Notes under the pieces: generated by a model
What the model was told of the DNA's origin: nothing
Databases searched by the model: none
Seen by the model: the letters and a program-made list of their open reading frames with translations, nothing else
Part shown: piece by piece, positions 1-11,652 of the stretch
Numbering within the stretch: position 1 is the first letter of the stretch
How the letters are laid out: every line of letters starts with the position of its first letter
Assembly (NCBI GenBank): GCA_009767595.1
Contig: VSDK01025442.1
Coordinates: 205,664-269,663, forward strand
Source: Symbiodinium kawagutii
Taxonomy: Eukaryota > Sar > Dinophyceae > Suessiales > Symbiodiniaceae
Length of the DNA: 64,000 bases
Direction: 5' to 3'
Translations under genes and position numbers: made by a program

Positions 1-2025
1 CCCATTCTTTGGGCAGAAACATGGAGACACAGGATGTCCCCGGCTCGGCACAGCTTTGCTGGCACATTCGTCATGCACAAACTTCCGCCGCGGAGATTCA
101 GTCGTTGCATCCTTAGGGCTGCCGGAGATTCAGTCTCTCTACTTGTTCTTGGCAGGCAACCATGGTAACCACGAGCCAAGGTGAACAACCAGGGCGACTA
201 CTTCAATGACCACGGGGGAACCCCCTGGACCGCCCACCTGTCATCCCACCCTCCACGGTGGACCCGCTGCGGTCAATCCCAGCGGCAGCGTCGCGGCGCG
301 TCTTTGCTTTGTGGGGTCTTGCTGCGAGGTCGCGAGAGGCTCCGCAAGAAGGACCTGAATGGTGGTCAAACTTCGGTGGTGACTGACCACATTGATCATA
401 CATGACCTTACTAACCATATGTGAACCATATGTGAACCATATGTGAACCATATGTGAACCATATGTGAACCATAGGGTGCAAGATGGTATTACCATATAT
501 TCATTGGCCAAGCATTTTGCTGCATATAGATATTGATAGATCACACAAATCCAAAGAAACCAAGTATCAATAAAGGAAATCCAAGCACACTTGGGGACCT
601 TTTGCATAAATCACCAGCTATGTTTGTACAGTACTTGAGCCAGTTCATGAATAGATCGACCGCTAGACTACTACTATTACATGGTGGATTTACATGGAAC
701 ATCATGGAACAGTGGTAGTCCCGCGGCAGCAAGTAATCAAAAGAACTGTTTACACTTAACAAAAGGCTTGTCCAACAGTGAGCTACCCTGGCACTGTGGG
801 CCTCCCACAAAAAATTGATATTTTTTTTGCCAAGACGATGAATTATGCTCTCTCCGTAACACGCATGTCACACCAGCGAAGCAGTTTTTAGCACATCGGA
901 GAATTTTTGGGCTCAGGAGAGTCATGGACCCTACCCACAGCCTGCAGAAAACACTTGTGAGCGTGGCACCCATTGGTTTTTCTGCAAGACTGGCTCCAAA
1001 ACAGCCCAAGTTGTTACATTCGAAGTTGATTGGTATACTGACAAGTGATGGATACTTTTGGAATTACCGTTGATGCGAATGGTGTCTGTATTTTTGGTAT
1101 GTCCTACTCAATGATAGTGACCTGGAGGCCAAACTTAGTGGCGAACCTCAGGTGCTTTGCTCCGAGCTCCGCTTCGTGCGTGGATTTTGGCCTTACTTGC
1201 CACAGCGCACAAAGAAGACTTTGTTGTACATGACATCACCAAATTCATTCAGCTAAAAAGAATTAAAAAGCCGGTAAGCCAAGAACAAATTCAAAGATTC
1301 TAGAATATTCTAGAATTAGAGTCAGTAAGCCAACAACGCTCGATCCGCCCAAACAAACAATGACGTGTTTTGGCCGGTGCTTCTCATTGGCTTTGCCCTT
1401 ATTACCGAACATCAACTTTCAATTGCCAAGTCCCCACTTTGATGCACAAGGTGGCTTGAGCAATCCCTTGCAAATTCTTATATACTCAGAATATAACCCA
1501 AAGATACCCAAAGCAATATTGTTCATCTTCTTCTCCTTGCAACGCCTGAATACCTCCCTCTCTCTCTGTCGGTGGTCTGTCGCAAAGAAAAATCATAGAG
1601 ATCCATTGGAGATCCAAAAGATCGAGGTCCATGTCCAAGCGACTGTGGACTGCGACTCTTTGGTTGCGGTGTTCTGGACCTTGGAGCAGGGTCAGAATTG
1701 GTCAGCGTGTCGCCAGCTGCAATGGATCAGTCACTGAGTGCCACGCTGTGAACGATTGGATCGATCACCCAGCTGCTGCGAACGACTGGAGCCAGGCTTC
1801 TTTGGCGTGCCAGTTGTGATCGGTGTGTCCGAAGGCTTCTTTCGAAGCTCCAAACTGGATGAAGCCTGGCGCAAGCGGTGACAGAAATGCGAAAAATGTC
1901 ACACAGCTATACATAAGAGCTATTGAATTTTATTGAATTCAATTAGTTTCAACCAGTTTCCAACAATTTGAAAATTCACATTTTTCCATAAAAGTTTCAC
2001 CGCCTATCCTATTCAGAGTTACCGA
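1..2025. other. Stretch without a recognisable gene
   Basis: No open frame here has convincing composition, splice borders or a familiar motif on either strand. The only clear structure is the 11-bp tandem repeat at 414-474. The GC-rich patch at 180-360 is open in several frames, but none stands out. Confidence 0.5.
414..474. repeat. 11-bp tandem repeat (AACCATATGTG)n
   Basis: The unit AACCATATGTG is repeated about five and a half times with almost no change. The array makes open frames on the minus strand that read as a periodic Trp/Tyr/His peptide. The period of 11 is not a multiple of three, so this is not coding. Confidence 0.9.
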
Positions 2026-4215
2026 TTATGCACATGAAATGGCAAAGCTATGCAAAGCTGAATGCATCACAGTCCATGCCTTGGGGCTGGGACGACTCAT
2101 CTTTGGAGTCGCCTTTGGGACAGCTCCACTCTTTCGCTCCAATGGCAACTCCACTCGGGAGCCACGTGCAGCGGTCTCCACGCGAGAGGAAATGACCCGT
2201 GATGGCAAAGAACCAGAGATCTCGCTGCGCTCGCTGTTCCGTGGCTCAGCTCTTGGCTCAACTTCAATTTTCTGATTTGAGACTGGGGGAACTGGAGGAA
2301 CTGGAGGGACTGGAGGAACTGGCACGAGTGGTACCAGGCACTCGTTGACCAAAGCTTCCAGTTCTGCGCAGCTGTCCTCAGAAAGCGTGGCAGGGGCCGA
2401 AGGGGCCGCAGCTGGCGCAGGAGCCATTCCTTCATATTCCTCTCCATCGTTGTTGAGCCAAGCTGAATCTGAGGACAGTGATGGCCCATGCTCCCCTTGG
2501 GGCCCTTGCGATCCCAATGAAGCTGTGGGAAGTGCAAAGGGGTCTGGGGGAGCTCGAGCCCTCTCTTCCCAACCGGCTGGCTGCCCTCGAAACAAAGAAG
2601 TTGGGTCATTCAAACCCTCCGCAGCCGAACCACCCACCGCACGCGAGAGTGCTGATCGAACTTTTGAGAAAAGTTCTCCTTCCTCATCCTGAACCATTGT
2701 GCCGGGCAGCATGGCATGCAACTTGGGCAACATGTCCCCGCTTGCATGATGCACCTCAAGGTCACCCCCAAGATCAAAACCTACAGTGGCGCTGCCTGCT
2801 TCCGCTGCCATGTCACAGAGTATTGGGGCTGGCTCCTTTGGAAGTGTCTCTGCATGTCCTGAAGCATCTTGCAGATCGAGGTAGTCCGAGGCTTCAAAAG
2901 TCTCCTGACAGGGAGTCCCCTCATCAACGCATGTGGCAGGCTCAATGGACTCCATTCCGTCGGGTGTTCTTTCTTCATCTCTGCTTCGGGAGGTGCTGGC
3001 ATGAAATTCGCTGGTCTCATGTGCCTCCTCCGTTTCAACCTGGCCACGCATCGAGGGCATCAAAATTCCAATGGCCTGATCAATGGCGGCGGCTGTGGCT
3101 GCAGTTGCGGCAGTGGTCTCTGATGTTGAAGTCAAGGGTTCCTGAAGGGTCCGGTCTTGAAGCCCTTCGTGTTTTGGTGGAAGACTATCAGCAAAGTGTT
3201 GTGACAGCGTGTGCATCATATTTGCAAGATCAGCCGCTTCCTTCTGCCTCTCCTGCAGTGCATAGTTCCACCTGGAGCATTCCTCTGCGAATGCAGAAGT
3301 TCGCTGCCAGAGTGTCCCCAACATCTCTGCCATTTGCTCTTTGTCAGTGCTTGATTCGATGGTAGATCTTTGGATTGGAAGAGTATGCGGGCTGCGTATG
3401 GGAAGGCTTTCCGGAACACTGTTCCCGGAGGCCCAATACGAAGCAACTGTGGGCATGGGGATGGACCTGGTTTGCACCAAGTAATCTGGGAGGCTTTCCT
3501 GCTCTTGTGGCTGTGATGATTGTGCATGCTGTGCTGGCTGTGACGTTGAGTGAAGTAATACAGGTTTGGGCACTCTGGCAGGGTAGACAAATCCTTCCTG
3601 TTGCGGCATGAAGAGTTGTGGCGAGATTTGGGGTGCAATCCTCTCCGGAGACATGGACCGCATCTGTGAAGTGTTGTGGTAGGCATGTGTTTCTTGGAAC
3701 AAGTGATGGTTTGCAGGGCTAACTTGTCGAAGTTCCCTGTAAGGACTTGGCAGTGGTGAATCTGTCGCCTCGAACGGCTGCAAACCATGGGCTTGTGCCC
3801 GAGGCTCTCTGGGTGCCGCCTTTTCATGACCCTGGACCTCTCGGACCTCTCGGACCTCTCGGGCTTCTGAGGTGACTGGTGATGCGAATGGTTCCAGCTT
3901 TCGCACTGGCTCCGGTGTGGGCGACCGGTGGCTCACCCGAGAAACTTGCGGGTGAAACCACACAGTTGGTTGGGAACACCGTGAACGAAGAACACGTCTT
4001 GGTGAGGGGCTCCCAGGAAAGATCCCCACGGGCTCCGGAGACACAGCGCGTGTTGGTGACAAAGAACGGCTGGGGAAAGGTGAAGGCATCTGCCAAAGCA
4101 CAACCGTGGTAGCCGTTGAAGTGATGTGACTTGTTGGTGTCTTGGAGAAAACTCTGCAAGTGCTGCTGTGTGCGACATGCTGACTCGAGATTACATGAGA
4201 CATGAGGATATCCAT
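2026..4215 (-). CDS. Ser/Pro/Glu-rich low-complexity protein, large exon
   Basis: This open frame is about 730 codons from an ATG at 4215. A second in-frame ATG at 4089 lies directly after a TTTGGCAG acceptor, so the exon may begin there. The first 200 residues are rich in SP/TP dipeptides (SLSPTRAVSPEP, SPSPRR), typical proline-directed phosphorylation sites. Further on come Gln-rich, Ala/Thr-rich and acidic stretches, then a VPPVPPVPPVPP tract near residue 640 and a basic tail. No catalytic domain or membrane segment is visible, and I do not recognise the family. It is probably a largely disordered regulatory or scaffold protein. The length of the frame and its biased composition support coding; the 5' exon structure is uncertain. 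It lies downstream of, and parallel to, the triosephosphate isomerase gene. Confidence 0.7.
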   Translation of the reverse strand: MDILMSHVISSQHVAHSSTCRVFSKTPTSHITSTATTVVLWQMPSPFPSRSLSPTRAVSPEPVGIFPGSPSPRRVLRSRCSQPTVWFHPQVSRVSHRSPTPEPVRKLEPFASPVTSEAREVREVREVQGHEKAAPREPRAQAHGLQPFEATDSPLPSPYRELRQVSPANHHLFQETHAYHNTSQMRSMSPERIAPQISPQLFMPQQEGFVYPARVPKPVLLHSTSQPAQHAQSSQPQEQESLPDYLVQTRSIPMPTVASYWASGNSVPESLPIRSPHTLPIQRSTIESSTDKEQMAEMLGTLWQRTSAFAEECSRWNYALQERQKEAADLANMMHTLSQHFADSLPPKHEGLQDRTLQEPLTSTSETTAATAATAAAIDQAIGILMPSMRGQVETEEAHETSEFHASTSRSRDEERTPDGMESIEPATCVDEGTPCQETFEASDYLDLQDASGHAETLPKEPAPILCDMAAEAGSATVGFDLGGDLEVHHASGDMLPKLHAMLPGTMVQDEEGELFSKVRSALSRAVGGSAAEGLNDPTSLFRGQPAGWEERARAPPDPFALPTASLGSQGPQGEHGPSLSSDSAWLNNDGEEYEGMAPAPAAAPSAPATLSEDSCAELEALVNECLVPLVPVPPVPPVPPVPPVSNQKIEVEPRAEPRNSERSEISGSLPSRVISSRVETAARGSRVELPLERKSGAVPKATPKMSRPSPKAWTVMHSALHSFAISCA

Positions 4216-6188
4216 GCATTTTCCAAAACATTCCTTACCAGTCTTTACTCCAACCACCAGCAAGCCCCGAACAAATTCTCAAGAAAAGGTTGACATGAGC
4301 GAAAATCACACATCTTTCACTGCGGCATGTTCCAACATGGGTTCATAAAAAGCGCTACAGGCATAGTGTGGGATTGAACTCGTGGCGGAACCAGAGTATA
4401 CAGCAACATTGAGCGGGCAAATGATCATTTTGTGGGGACTGAATCTCAGTTTTGAAAAGAACATGTTCGTGAGCAGCGGGCCGGTCATCGCACCTCACCC
4501 AATGTGTTGGCAGCCTTCAGGGGCAGTGCATGGCCGCAATTTTACATGAAATGACGAGCGACTGGGAAAGATCTCTAAGACTCTAAGACATAAGATGACA
4601 GAAGCACCTGCAATCGACGTCTCTAGAATGGCAAACCCTGGAAAGAAAAATCCCTGTCTTGTTCCATGACACGCCCCTTCCACTCCGGAGACTCAAGCAA
4701 AGAGGGAAGCTAAGCCAACCATGAGAAAACCCGTGGTCCTCCGAAAGGTGCACCCCCAAAACAATATCCGGGCCTAGGGGTGGAGATCCCACCAAACCCT
4801 GCCGCAACACACCCTACCTCGGTGGAACTGCTGGTGGAACCTGTCCAGCTGCAACCAAGTAGGTCTGCAGTAACCTGGGTCTCGGTGCCACGCCGATCCC
4901 CATTTCCACCATGCTATGTGATGGTTGCACCAGGTGGCGTCCCAGCATTTTGAGACGTGTATGGATGTCGGCGCACGCAATAATGGAAGCTCTGGAAGCT
5001 CTTGTCAACAGGCTGTACCATGTTGTACCTTGAACATCCTTCGTAGTCAGATGTGTTTTTGTTTCCCAGTGGAGCCGAAATTTCCAATTTGAATTTCCTT
5101 TCGTGGCTCGCAGTTGTGGTTGTCGCCGTTGTTTTCGTTGTTGTATTGTTGCTGTTGTTGAATACATGGTGTTACCTGCTGTCCAACAATGACCGTTACT
5201 GTCCATTAAAAAATTATTGATCTTTTTTCCATCGCCATCCCTAATAATTCCACCTGGACTCTACGATTTCCGGGTGCCAAACTTATGGACATAATCCATG
5301 ACCCACCATCAGTTTCAACCAAAAAAGCTGATGATGTACTGCACTGCCTATCAAATATGAGGGTTTATGATTAACAAACATATCATCCACCACAATGTGA
5401 TATGTCTTGTTATTATTCATGGTTCTTTTTGACTTGTTGATATGGTTTAGTAATTGCTGTATAATATGATATGGTTCGTTATTATTCGTTATTCTTAACA
5501 TTATTATCAATATATATATATATATATATATTGCTATTGACTTATTATTATGGTTTACTAATTACTGTACAGATATGTTCTGAAGGCTTGGAAGGCTACA
5601 CTGTCGATGAATTCTCGCCCAAAGGCTGCTGTGAATCGATGGGCACCGCAGCACCCGTCTGCTGCTGAAAGATCTGCTGCCCTTGTCTGAAAGCATGGTC
5701 CATGGAGTCGGCTGGCTGGCCCAGCTGGCCGGCCCGCATCCCAGCAAGAAAAGAATGCTTTTAGCGCCGTCGGGATTTGAATTGCAACGCTTAAGAATAC
5801 AACATTGGAATCGAAATGCAACATGTTGAATTGTGATAGACTTTTGGTTTGATGCTGTCGTCACTTCCAGAAGTTGCCGAAGGGCAACACTTGCTTTTGC
5901 GTGATCGTCACCTCGCTGTGAGGGCCCATGAGCACGTCTTTGTTGTTTCAGTTGCTACAGGTATTGCTGCGACACCTGACTCTCCCCTTGAGAAGCGGCA
6001 CGCACACAGCTCGTTTTCCTGGTTCCTATTGTGTTTCTGCCAAGGATTGACCCATGTTGACCCGCAATGAAAATAATGAAACCATATCAAATCCAAAGAA
6101 ATTCTTATGAAATCAAATATATCCAGCGAAAAAATAACCTTTGCAGCTCGAGGATTCTCCACCTCCTTCTGCTGTCGTTGGCCCCCAC
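4216..6188. other. Region between the long ORF and the last visible TPI exon
   Basis: The missing 3' exons of triosephosphate isomerase should lie here if that gene is complete, but I could not find the YGGS or GGASL phosphate-loop segments on the minus strand. A short minus-strand frame near 5.6 kb contains REFID, which resembles the family's C-terminal end, but no consistent splice model joins it. A (TA)n run is at 5508-5531. A plus-strand basic frame starts near 5573 after a TGTACAG acceptor and has weak support. Confidence 0.4.
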
Positions 6189-9100
6189 CTTGTCAGCCAC
6201 CGCAGCACTCACCGCAGACTTGAGGTACTCCCGGATGGCTGCCTCAAGCACGAGTGATCCGGTTACTGAGCACAAAATCTTGAGCTTCCAGGATCCCTGC
6301 GCAACGACACAGCTCCAAAAGTGGTGTTTGCATAAGCTTCTGAGTAGAATCTTAGCGAGGTAAACCAGGGGATATATTCATATTATATATATATATATAG
6401 TATAGATTCCATCCATTTAGAGGGAAACCATGGTTCCATGGTGCTTTCTTGCCTGAGTCTCCTCTGCCTGATCAGGTGTGGCGACCTTGCCAGTGCCAAT
6501 GGCCCAAACAGGCCTCGCGATGCGCATTTTTGGTGCCCTATGTGGTGCCCTGACCCACTGATGGCGGGCCCAGGGGTTCCAACGACTCAAACCAATATTT
6601 TGGACGGAACTGCTGTGACAGGACTCCCCTGATTGAAAAGTAGCAAAATTTGACCCTTTGCTTGCTACACCTTTTGAAAACATTCTCAATGGCAATTGCT
6701 AACCATGGAGAAACATTGGTTCTTGTCTTTCGTATTCTTTGGCCATTCATGCCCCAACGTGTCAGGCTGTGCTTCAAGTGCTAGGGCAGCGACTCATAGG
6801 CAATCACGATCTTGTCCCAGTCCTGGATCAATGCTTTTTGGGGCTTGGGTCATACTTCACTCGCCTTTTTCCATGGCTTTGTGACATCTGGTGACGTCAG
6901 GAAATCGCCTGTCGCAATCATGAATGATCGATCACAACAAAATCGCCGGAGGGTATACATTACGGCTTGAACATGTAAGAACAAATGTGCACAGCATTGG
7001 GGAGCAGGGGGGCCTATGGGATCACAACCCTCCTCCTGAGGTTTTTAATACAGCTCCGGCCTCTTCGGTTCTCAAAAACTTCCCTTTGGCTACCGCTTGG
7101 TGTGTCTCACTTGGGCGGCCGCACGATAGACAAGGCTTCTGCAAAAAGAAGCTGGAAGAATGATTCTGCAACTGCACTTCATGTTAATTGATGGCTAACC
7201 CATGGCTAAATCATGTTAGATCATAATAATTCTGAAACAATAGCTGGTGGTTCAATTCAATGCATTTAGCTCATGGCTCACTAAAACTGATATGATCCTA
7301 ATACCTAATGGTTAACTGAAACTAGTATGATACAATATGATACCTAATACCTAATGGTTAACTAAAACTAATATGATAGCTAATGGTTATATAACTAAAA
7401 CTCATGGTCTGCAAGACTTCAGAAGTCGAAAGGTGCGACTCTGGTGCCGCCGCCGGGGTCCTTCACCTTTGGAATCACCGCCCCCAGCTGACGCTTGTTC
7501 ACCTGAGCTGATCCGGTCCAAACATGAAAGCAAGTCACATGGAGACTCAATAGAAACAAAATCAAATAGAACATGAAAATAGAACAAAATAGAAATAGGT
7601 AAAATCTAAAATCTATTAAACAAAAACGACAGATTGTATGGAAATCTATTGAATCAAACCAACAGAATCAAATCGAAAAAATCGCCCACCTCGTCCGTCT
7701 TGCCACCTTCACCTGGGAACGACTAGGTGCCCAACATTGTCAGGCCGTGTTTGCCCATGTCCACTCAATATCTGACAAAACTAGTTCTAGGGACCTCAAC
7801 TATTTGAGACTGATCAAGTGATCTAGATCCCAAAAACTAGTTTTCCTAATGGTTAACTAAAACTAATATGATAGCTAATGGTTATATAACTACTAAAAAT
7901 ATCTAAAAATGCAGTTTTAATGTCAAGATCAAGCGATCTCTTCAGCAAGATGTGCCAATGTTCACAGAGGATCCATCCAACTCATGCTTGACAAGCCATG
8001 ATTGATCCATTTTGCCGGCGCCCCAAATGAGCTCCACATTATGAGGCCTGCTTCGACCGCTGCTCCCATCTCCAAGTGCTTCCCAGGTCCAAGTCTTAGG
8101 GCTGCACGTTCCTCAAGAGTCTCACCAATGCACAGGATCACATTCACTCCAATGTCTTGGCACTTTCCGACCTGGCGATCCCCTGCCCTGGCATCCCCTC
8201 AACTGGCGCCAGTGATGTCAGCGACAGGCATGCGGACCTCTCTGTAATCATCAATGGTTCTGACTCATGGTTGATGAATCGTGTGATCTTGATATCAACA
8301 AAAATGCGCAAATGTTATATAGACATATAAAGACATTGATGTCTACGAGCTAGGGAAACAGTGATGAGGATGCTGACAAATCTCGCCCGAAAGCTAGTCA
8401 GTCTAATCAACCGGTCGACTTGCTGTTCACTGTCCTTTACGAAATCTTGGCTGCTTGACGTTGAGACGCTTCAGTCATCAAACACGCTGCGCTGGATGAT
8501 TGATGATAATTTTTGATTTTTGTTATGATTTTTTGATGTTTAACGTGTTCGTTCATGTCTGATGAAATCCGATGTGTCCCTCCAAATGCCTTCTCCGCAA
8601 CATCCGCATCTGTCTCCCCATACTTTGTGCGGCGTTCGGAGTGACCGATGAGGGTCCACTTGATGCCCTTAGGAAGATCAACAATTGGTGGAAGGTTCAG
8701 GGGAAACGGCATTGACCCCTGCTGTGACGCTTGCAAAATGATCATCACAGGTAGTTTTGATGCAAGTCACTGCCATTGCTGGGCGGTGCTGCTCTCTGCT
8801 TTGGCTGTTGAGGCTGTTGCCCCGGAAGCCATCAACCCGTGAGGATCGAAGAAAAGAAAGAGAAACAATACATCAAGGCACTCAACAAAGCATTGAAGGA
8901 CGTCAGCTAAGAGCAGCGATCTTTCGGTGAATCAAAACATGGAGGTTCTCAAAATAGCTGGCTCAGAAAAAGGCTGGTTTATTACTATGTAGATCCTTAA
9001 CAACTCGATGATTTGGGGGTACCCCTATTGTAAGATTTGTAAGAAACCACCACATCTTGAATCTGTATCCCCTGGGATCCCTTGGCATTCAGATCTTGGC

Positions 9101-11284
9101 AGCAGACCAAATCCAGCAGGTTTGCAGCAGTCCACTCACCTCGCTTAGCCGATTCATGGATCCAGCTTCGCTTGCCAAACTGCTCCAGGCCAAGTCCAAA
9201 CATCCAAGTTGAATCCGAGTTGCGCCAAATTTCCCCCCTTCAGCTTCCACAGTGGGTGTTTACTTGGGCATGTTCCAAATCACTGGTGCCCCCCAAAGCC
9301 AATGGTTTCCGAGTAAAATGATCTGTTGGTGGGTTATTGGTTACCCGAATTTGGCACGTACCCATTTCGGTGCCTGTAAATGCGCCAGCATCGTTCTTGC
9401 CCACGTTCTGCGAGCAAACTTCCATGCCGAGGCCCTGGAAGACACGACTCTGCGGGAGAGGTGGTGTATGCCATGTACAGTGGCCCCGAATTGCCATCTT
9501 CTTCTATCAATCTCTCTCTATTAGCCGGTATCTTCATGTATCTTCTATATCTATATCTGTAATTATCTTTATCAATATTTACAAAATGGTATTTACAAGT
9601 ATCTTGGTGTTTACCTTCATCATCTGTATCTGAACATGTCTACATGTATAACCAAATTTTGTATGTGCATATACAAGAATAACTATGAGTGTGTGCATCT
9701 GCATCTTCGTCTGTATGATTCCACGTCTAGAAATCTAGGTCTACATTGTCTTTCTGCATCGATCTGCCTTCCTATATCCAGCTATACCTATCTATCTGTC
9801 TGTCTGTCTATCTATGTATCTACCTCTCTGTCTCTCTATCTATCTGACACTCTCTCTCTCGAGCTATCTATCTATCTACCTATCTAGCTAGCTAGCTGGC
9901 TATCTGTCTCTCTAGCTGTTTCTGTATTTGTATCCATCTTCCCATCTACATGTCTACATCTGTCCAAATCTATCTGCATCTATATCTATCTGTCAATATC
10001 TATCGGCATTATATGATCTTTATCACATATGTGTCGGTCTGCTTATATGATCTATATGTATCTTTCTACCTATCCATCTGTATCAATGCACTACTTAATA
10101 CATTTTTTATATACATGGTCTATACCTCTACAATCCTCTACGTACCTCTTTCTATCTGTATCTACTCATCATTTCTTATCTACCTGCGGTCTTTGAAAGA
10201 TTCATGCATGGTAATTTCCATATCTTTTTCCATCGCCATCTCAAGGCGTTCTGATGACTGGGAATTGTTAGGACCCATTGGGTCGTGGGTCGCGTTGGCG
10301 TGTCATAGGTGCTGCCCGATGATTTCCCGCACCTCGATCGACTGGCCCAAGGTAGACATCCACAGGGCAGGAGGGCAAATCACCACATCCACCTTACCTG
10401 CGAAATTCATCCGAAACAAGGTGAAAATCGTTGAAATAAGCTTGGTGGATCTGATCAGCACACCTGCAACTCCAGGAGCTAAAAGTCAGCATCCAGCTCT
10501 GCTCAATCTATGATTCATGGGAACTTCCAAGAGACAAATAAATCAAATGAGCTGGTACAAGATGGTACGAGCAAAAAATGTATTAGCGCAAAGAATTCAA
10601 TTAGCAGTACCAACTAGTAAGCAGCAATACCAGGAACGCTGTCTTCTGAAGTGGTAGTGTGATGTTCACCCAGCACGCAAATAGCAAGAACAAGCGAAAC
10701 CATTAGATTCATGATCATGACATCGTACAGTGCACCTGTTCCAAAAACGCCCGACTTATGCTGAGATTTGCAGTGCCAAGGCACTCTTATCCACGTTCGG
10801 AAGCCCCCTGAGCATCACATGAGGCATGTTCGATCCACCAAAAGTTGAGAAGCGCATGAAATAATTAATGAGTCATGAGCGCGTGTCTTTGTAAAAGTGC
10901 GTATCTGTTATGCCCATGTCACTCAGAATGCCTTTCCATATCTTTCCCTCTTATGCTTTCTTAATCTCTCTTCTTTACGCAAGGACGCGCACGCTGCTTT
11001 CCTGATCTAATTACTGCATGTGCCAGCGGGGTCCTACTGGCATGGAAAAAACAGTCTAGTATGTGAGATGCGCCCTGGAACAATTACCTAAGGTATACAC
11101 ATAACCTAAGGTTAGGAACTATATGTGTGCCCCCATATGGAACCATGTATACAACATTGCACACAGATCCGCACAGGCTCGCGCTTCATGGAGGCGAGGA
11201 ACTTTTTCCATTCCTTCAGGAGAGAATTTGCCTCCTTCGCTGATGCTGGGTTGCATTTCCAATTGCCACCCACAATGAATTTGC
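6189..11284 (-). CDS. TPI: Triosephosphate isomerase, multi-exon, 3' end not found
   Basis: The enzyme interconverts dihydroxyacetone phosphate and glyceraldehyde 3-phosphate in glycolysis and the Calvin cycle. Eleven exons join with matching phases: 11175-11284 (KFIVGGNWKCN), 10333-10392 (VDVVICPPALW), 9362-9434 (GAFTGTEM), 9108-9139 (EWTAANLLDL), 8590-8667 (LIGHSERR), 8108-8171 (VILCIGETLEE), 7690-7712 (EGGKTDE), 7467-7502 (RQLGAVIPK), 6794-6822 (DWDKIVIAY), 6453-6513 (PVWAIGTGK) and 6189-6242. The catalytic Asn-Lys, His and Glu are all present; the Glu codon is split by the intron between 6794 and 6513. Donors after 8590 and 6453 are GC. The start codon lies upstream of 11284 and was not identified. 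About 220 of the usual 250 residues are seen; the last two strands with both phosphate-binding loops are missing. The gene may be truncated, or the last exons may have escaped me. No transit peptide can be judged. Confidence 0.93.
6453..6513 (-). CDS. TPI: TPI exon with PVWAIGTGK active-site loop
   Basis: The exon begins with the last base of the catalytic Glu codon and continues PVWAIGTGKVATPDQAEETQ, the mobile loop 6 region. The previous exon (6794-6822, DWDKIVIAY plus GA) supplies the first two bases. The donor is GC (CAG followed by GCAAGA). Confidence 0.93.
7350..7397. repeat. 48-bp repeat copy 1, in a TPI intron
   Basis: A 48-bp AT-rich stretch starting CCTAATGGTTAACTAAAACT appears unchanged at 7845-7892, in a different intron of the same gene. 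Degenerate relatives fill 7228-7350. Confidence 0.85.
7845..7892. repeat. 48-bp repeat copy 2, in a TPI intron
   Basis: Identical partner of 7350-7397, 495 bp away, in the next but one intron of the triosephosphate isomerase gene. Confidence 0.85.
8590..8667 (-). CDS. TPI: TPI exon with catalytic His (GHSERR)
   Basis: This 78-nt phase 0-0 exon encodes GIKWTLIGHSERR and a following helix. The motif is the family signature around the catalytic histidine. The donor is GC (AAG followed by GCATTT), a form known in dinoflagellates. Confidence 0.93.
8944..9051. mobile_element. MITE-like element, copy 1
   Basis: The left end GGTTCTCAAAATAG and the right end GGGGGTACCCCTATTG...GAAACCACC form imperfect terminal inverted repeats of the family described at 48184. 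It sits in a TPI intron. No clean target duplication is visible. Confidence 0.7.
9500..10190. repeat. Pyrimidine-rich TATC/TGTC microsatellite region
   Basis: About 700 bp of imperfect CTAT, CTGT and CTCT tetranucleotide runs, densest at 9775-9905. It lies in the TPI intron between 10333 and 9434 and makes a spurious plus-strand open frame. Confidence 0.85.
11175..11284 (-). CDS. TPI: TPI exon with N-terminal strand (VGGNWKCN)
   Basis: This 110-nt exon holds the first beta strand with the catalytic Asn and Lys (GNWK), followed by a charged helix ending in SMKREP. It is bordered by TGCCTGAG on the acceptor side and GTGCGG on the donor side. It ends in phase 0, which fits the exon at 10333-10392. 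An earlier exon must supply the start codon. Confidence 0.9.
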
Positions 11285-11652
11285 CTCAGGCAATTTGCAG
11301 ACTTTGAGATGCAAATTGCGGTGCCAACCGGATTGGAACAAGCAAATATAAGCAAATTATCGTTTAATCAAGTTCACATGTTCAGTGGGTCCAAAGAAAG
11401 CAGGCGAAGATCTTCCATGGCAAAATCTTACTTCATGTTTGCCTGTCACTTGTCAAACATCGTTGCCGACACTTTCTGAAGTTGTTTGGCCTCTCAGTAT
11501 CTCCCAGTCATGTTATCAAGAAACAATTGCAAAGGCTTGCTATCAAGTCGATTCTCAAGCGAGTACTAACATGCACACCAAAGAACGCGCCATATCCACA
11601 CAGCGGAAGCAAGGGGTTCTTATTGTCAGCTCAAAACAGCTTCGGCATGATA

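Noticed and set aside
4320-4420. tRNA-like arm (GAGTTCAATCCC on the minus strand)
   Set aside because: No acceptor, D or anticodon stems of the right spacing can be drawn around it.
5558-5700. TPI C-terminal exon suggested by REFIDSV on the minus strand
   Set aside because: Only five residues match the family end, the preceding GG loop is absent, and no acceptor gives the needed phase.
9950-10513. 187-codon plus-strand open frame
   Set aside because: It is a microsatellite translation followed by the antisense of a TPI exon (10333-10392).
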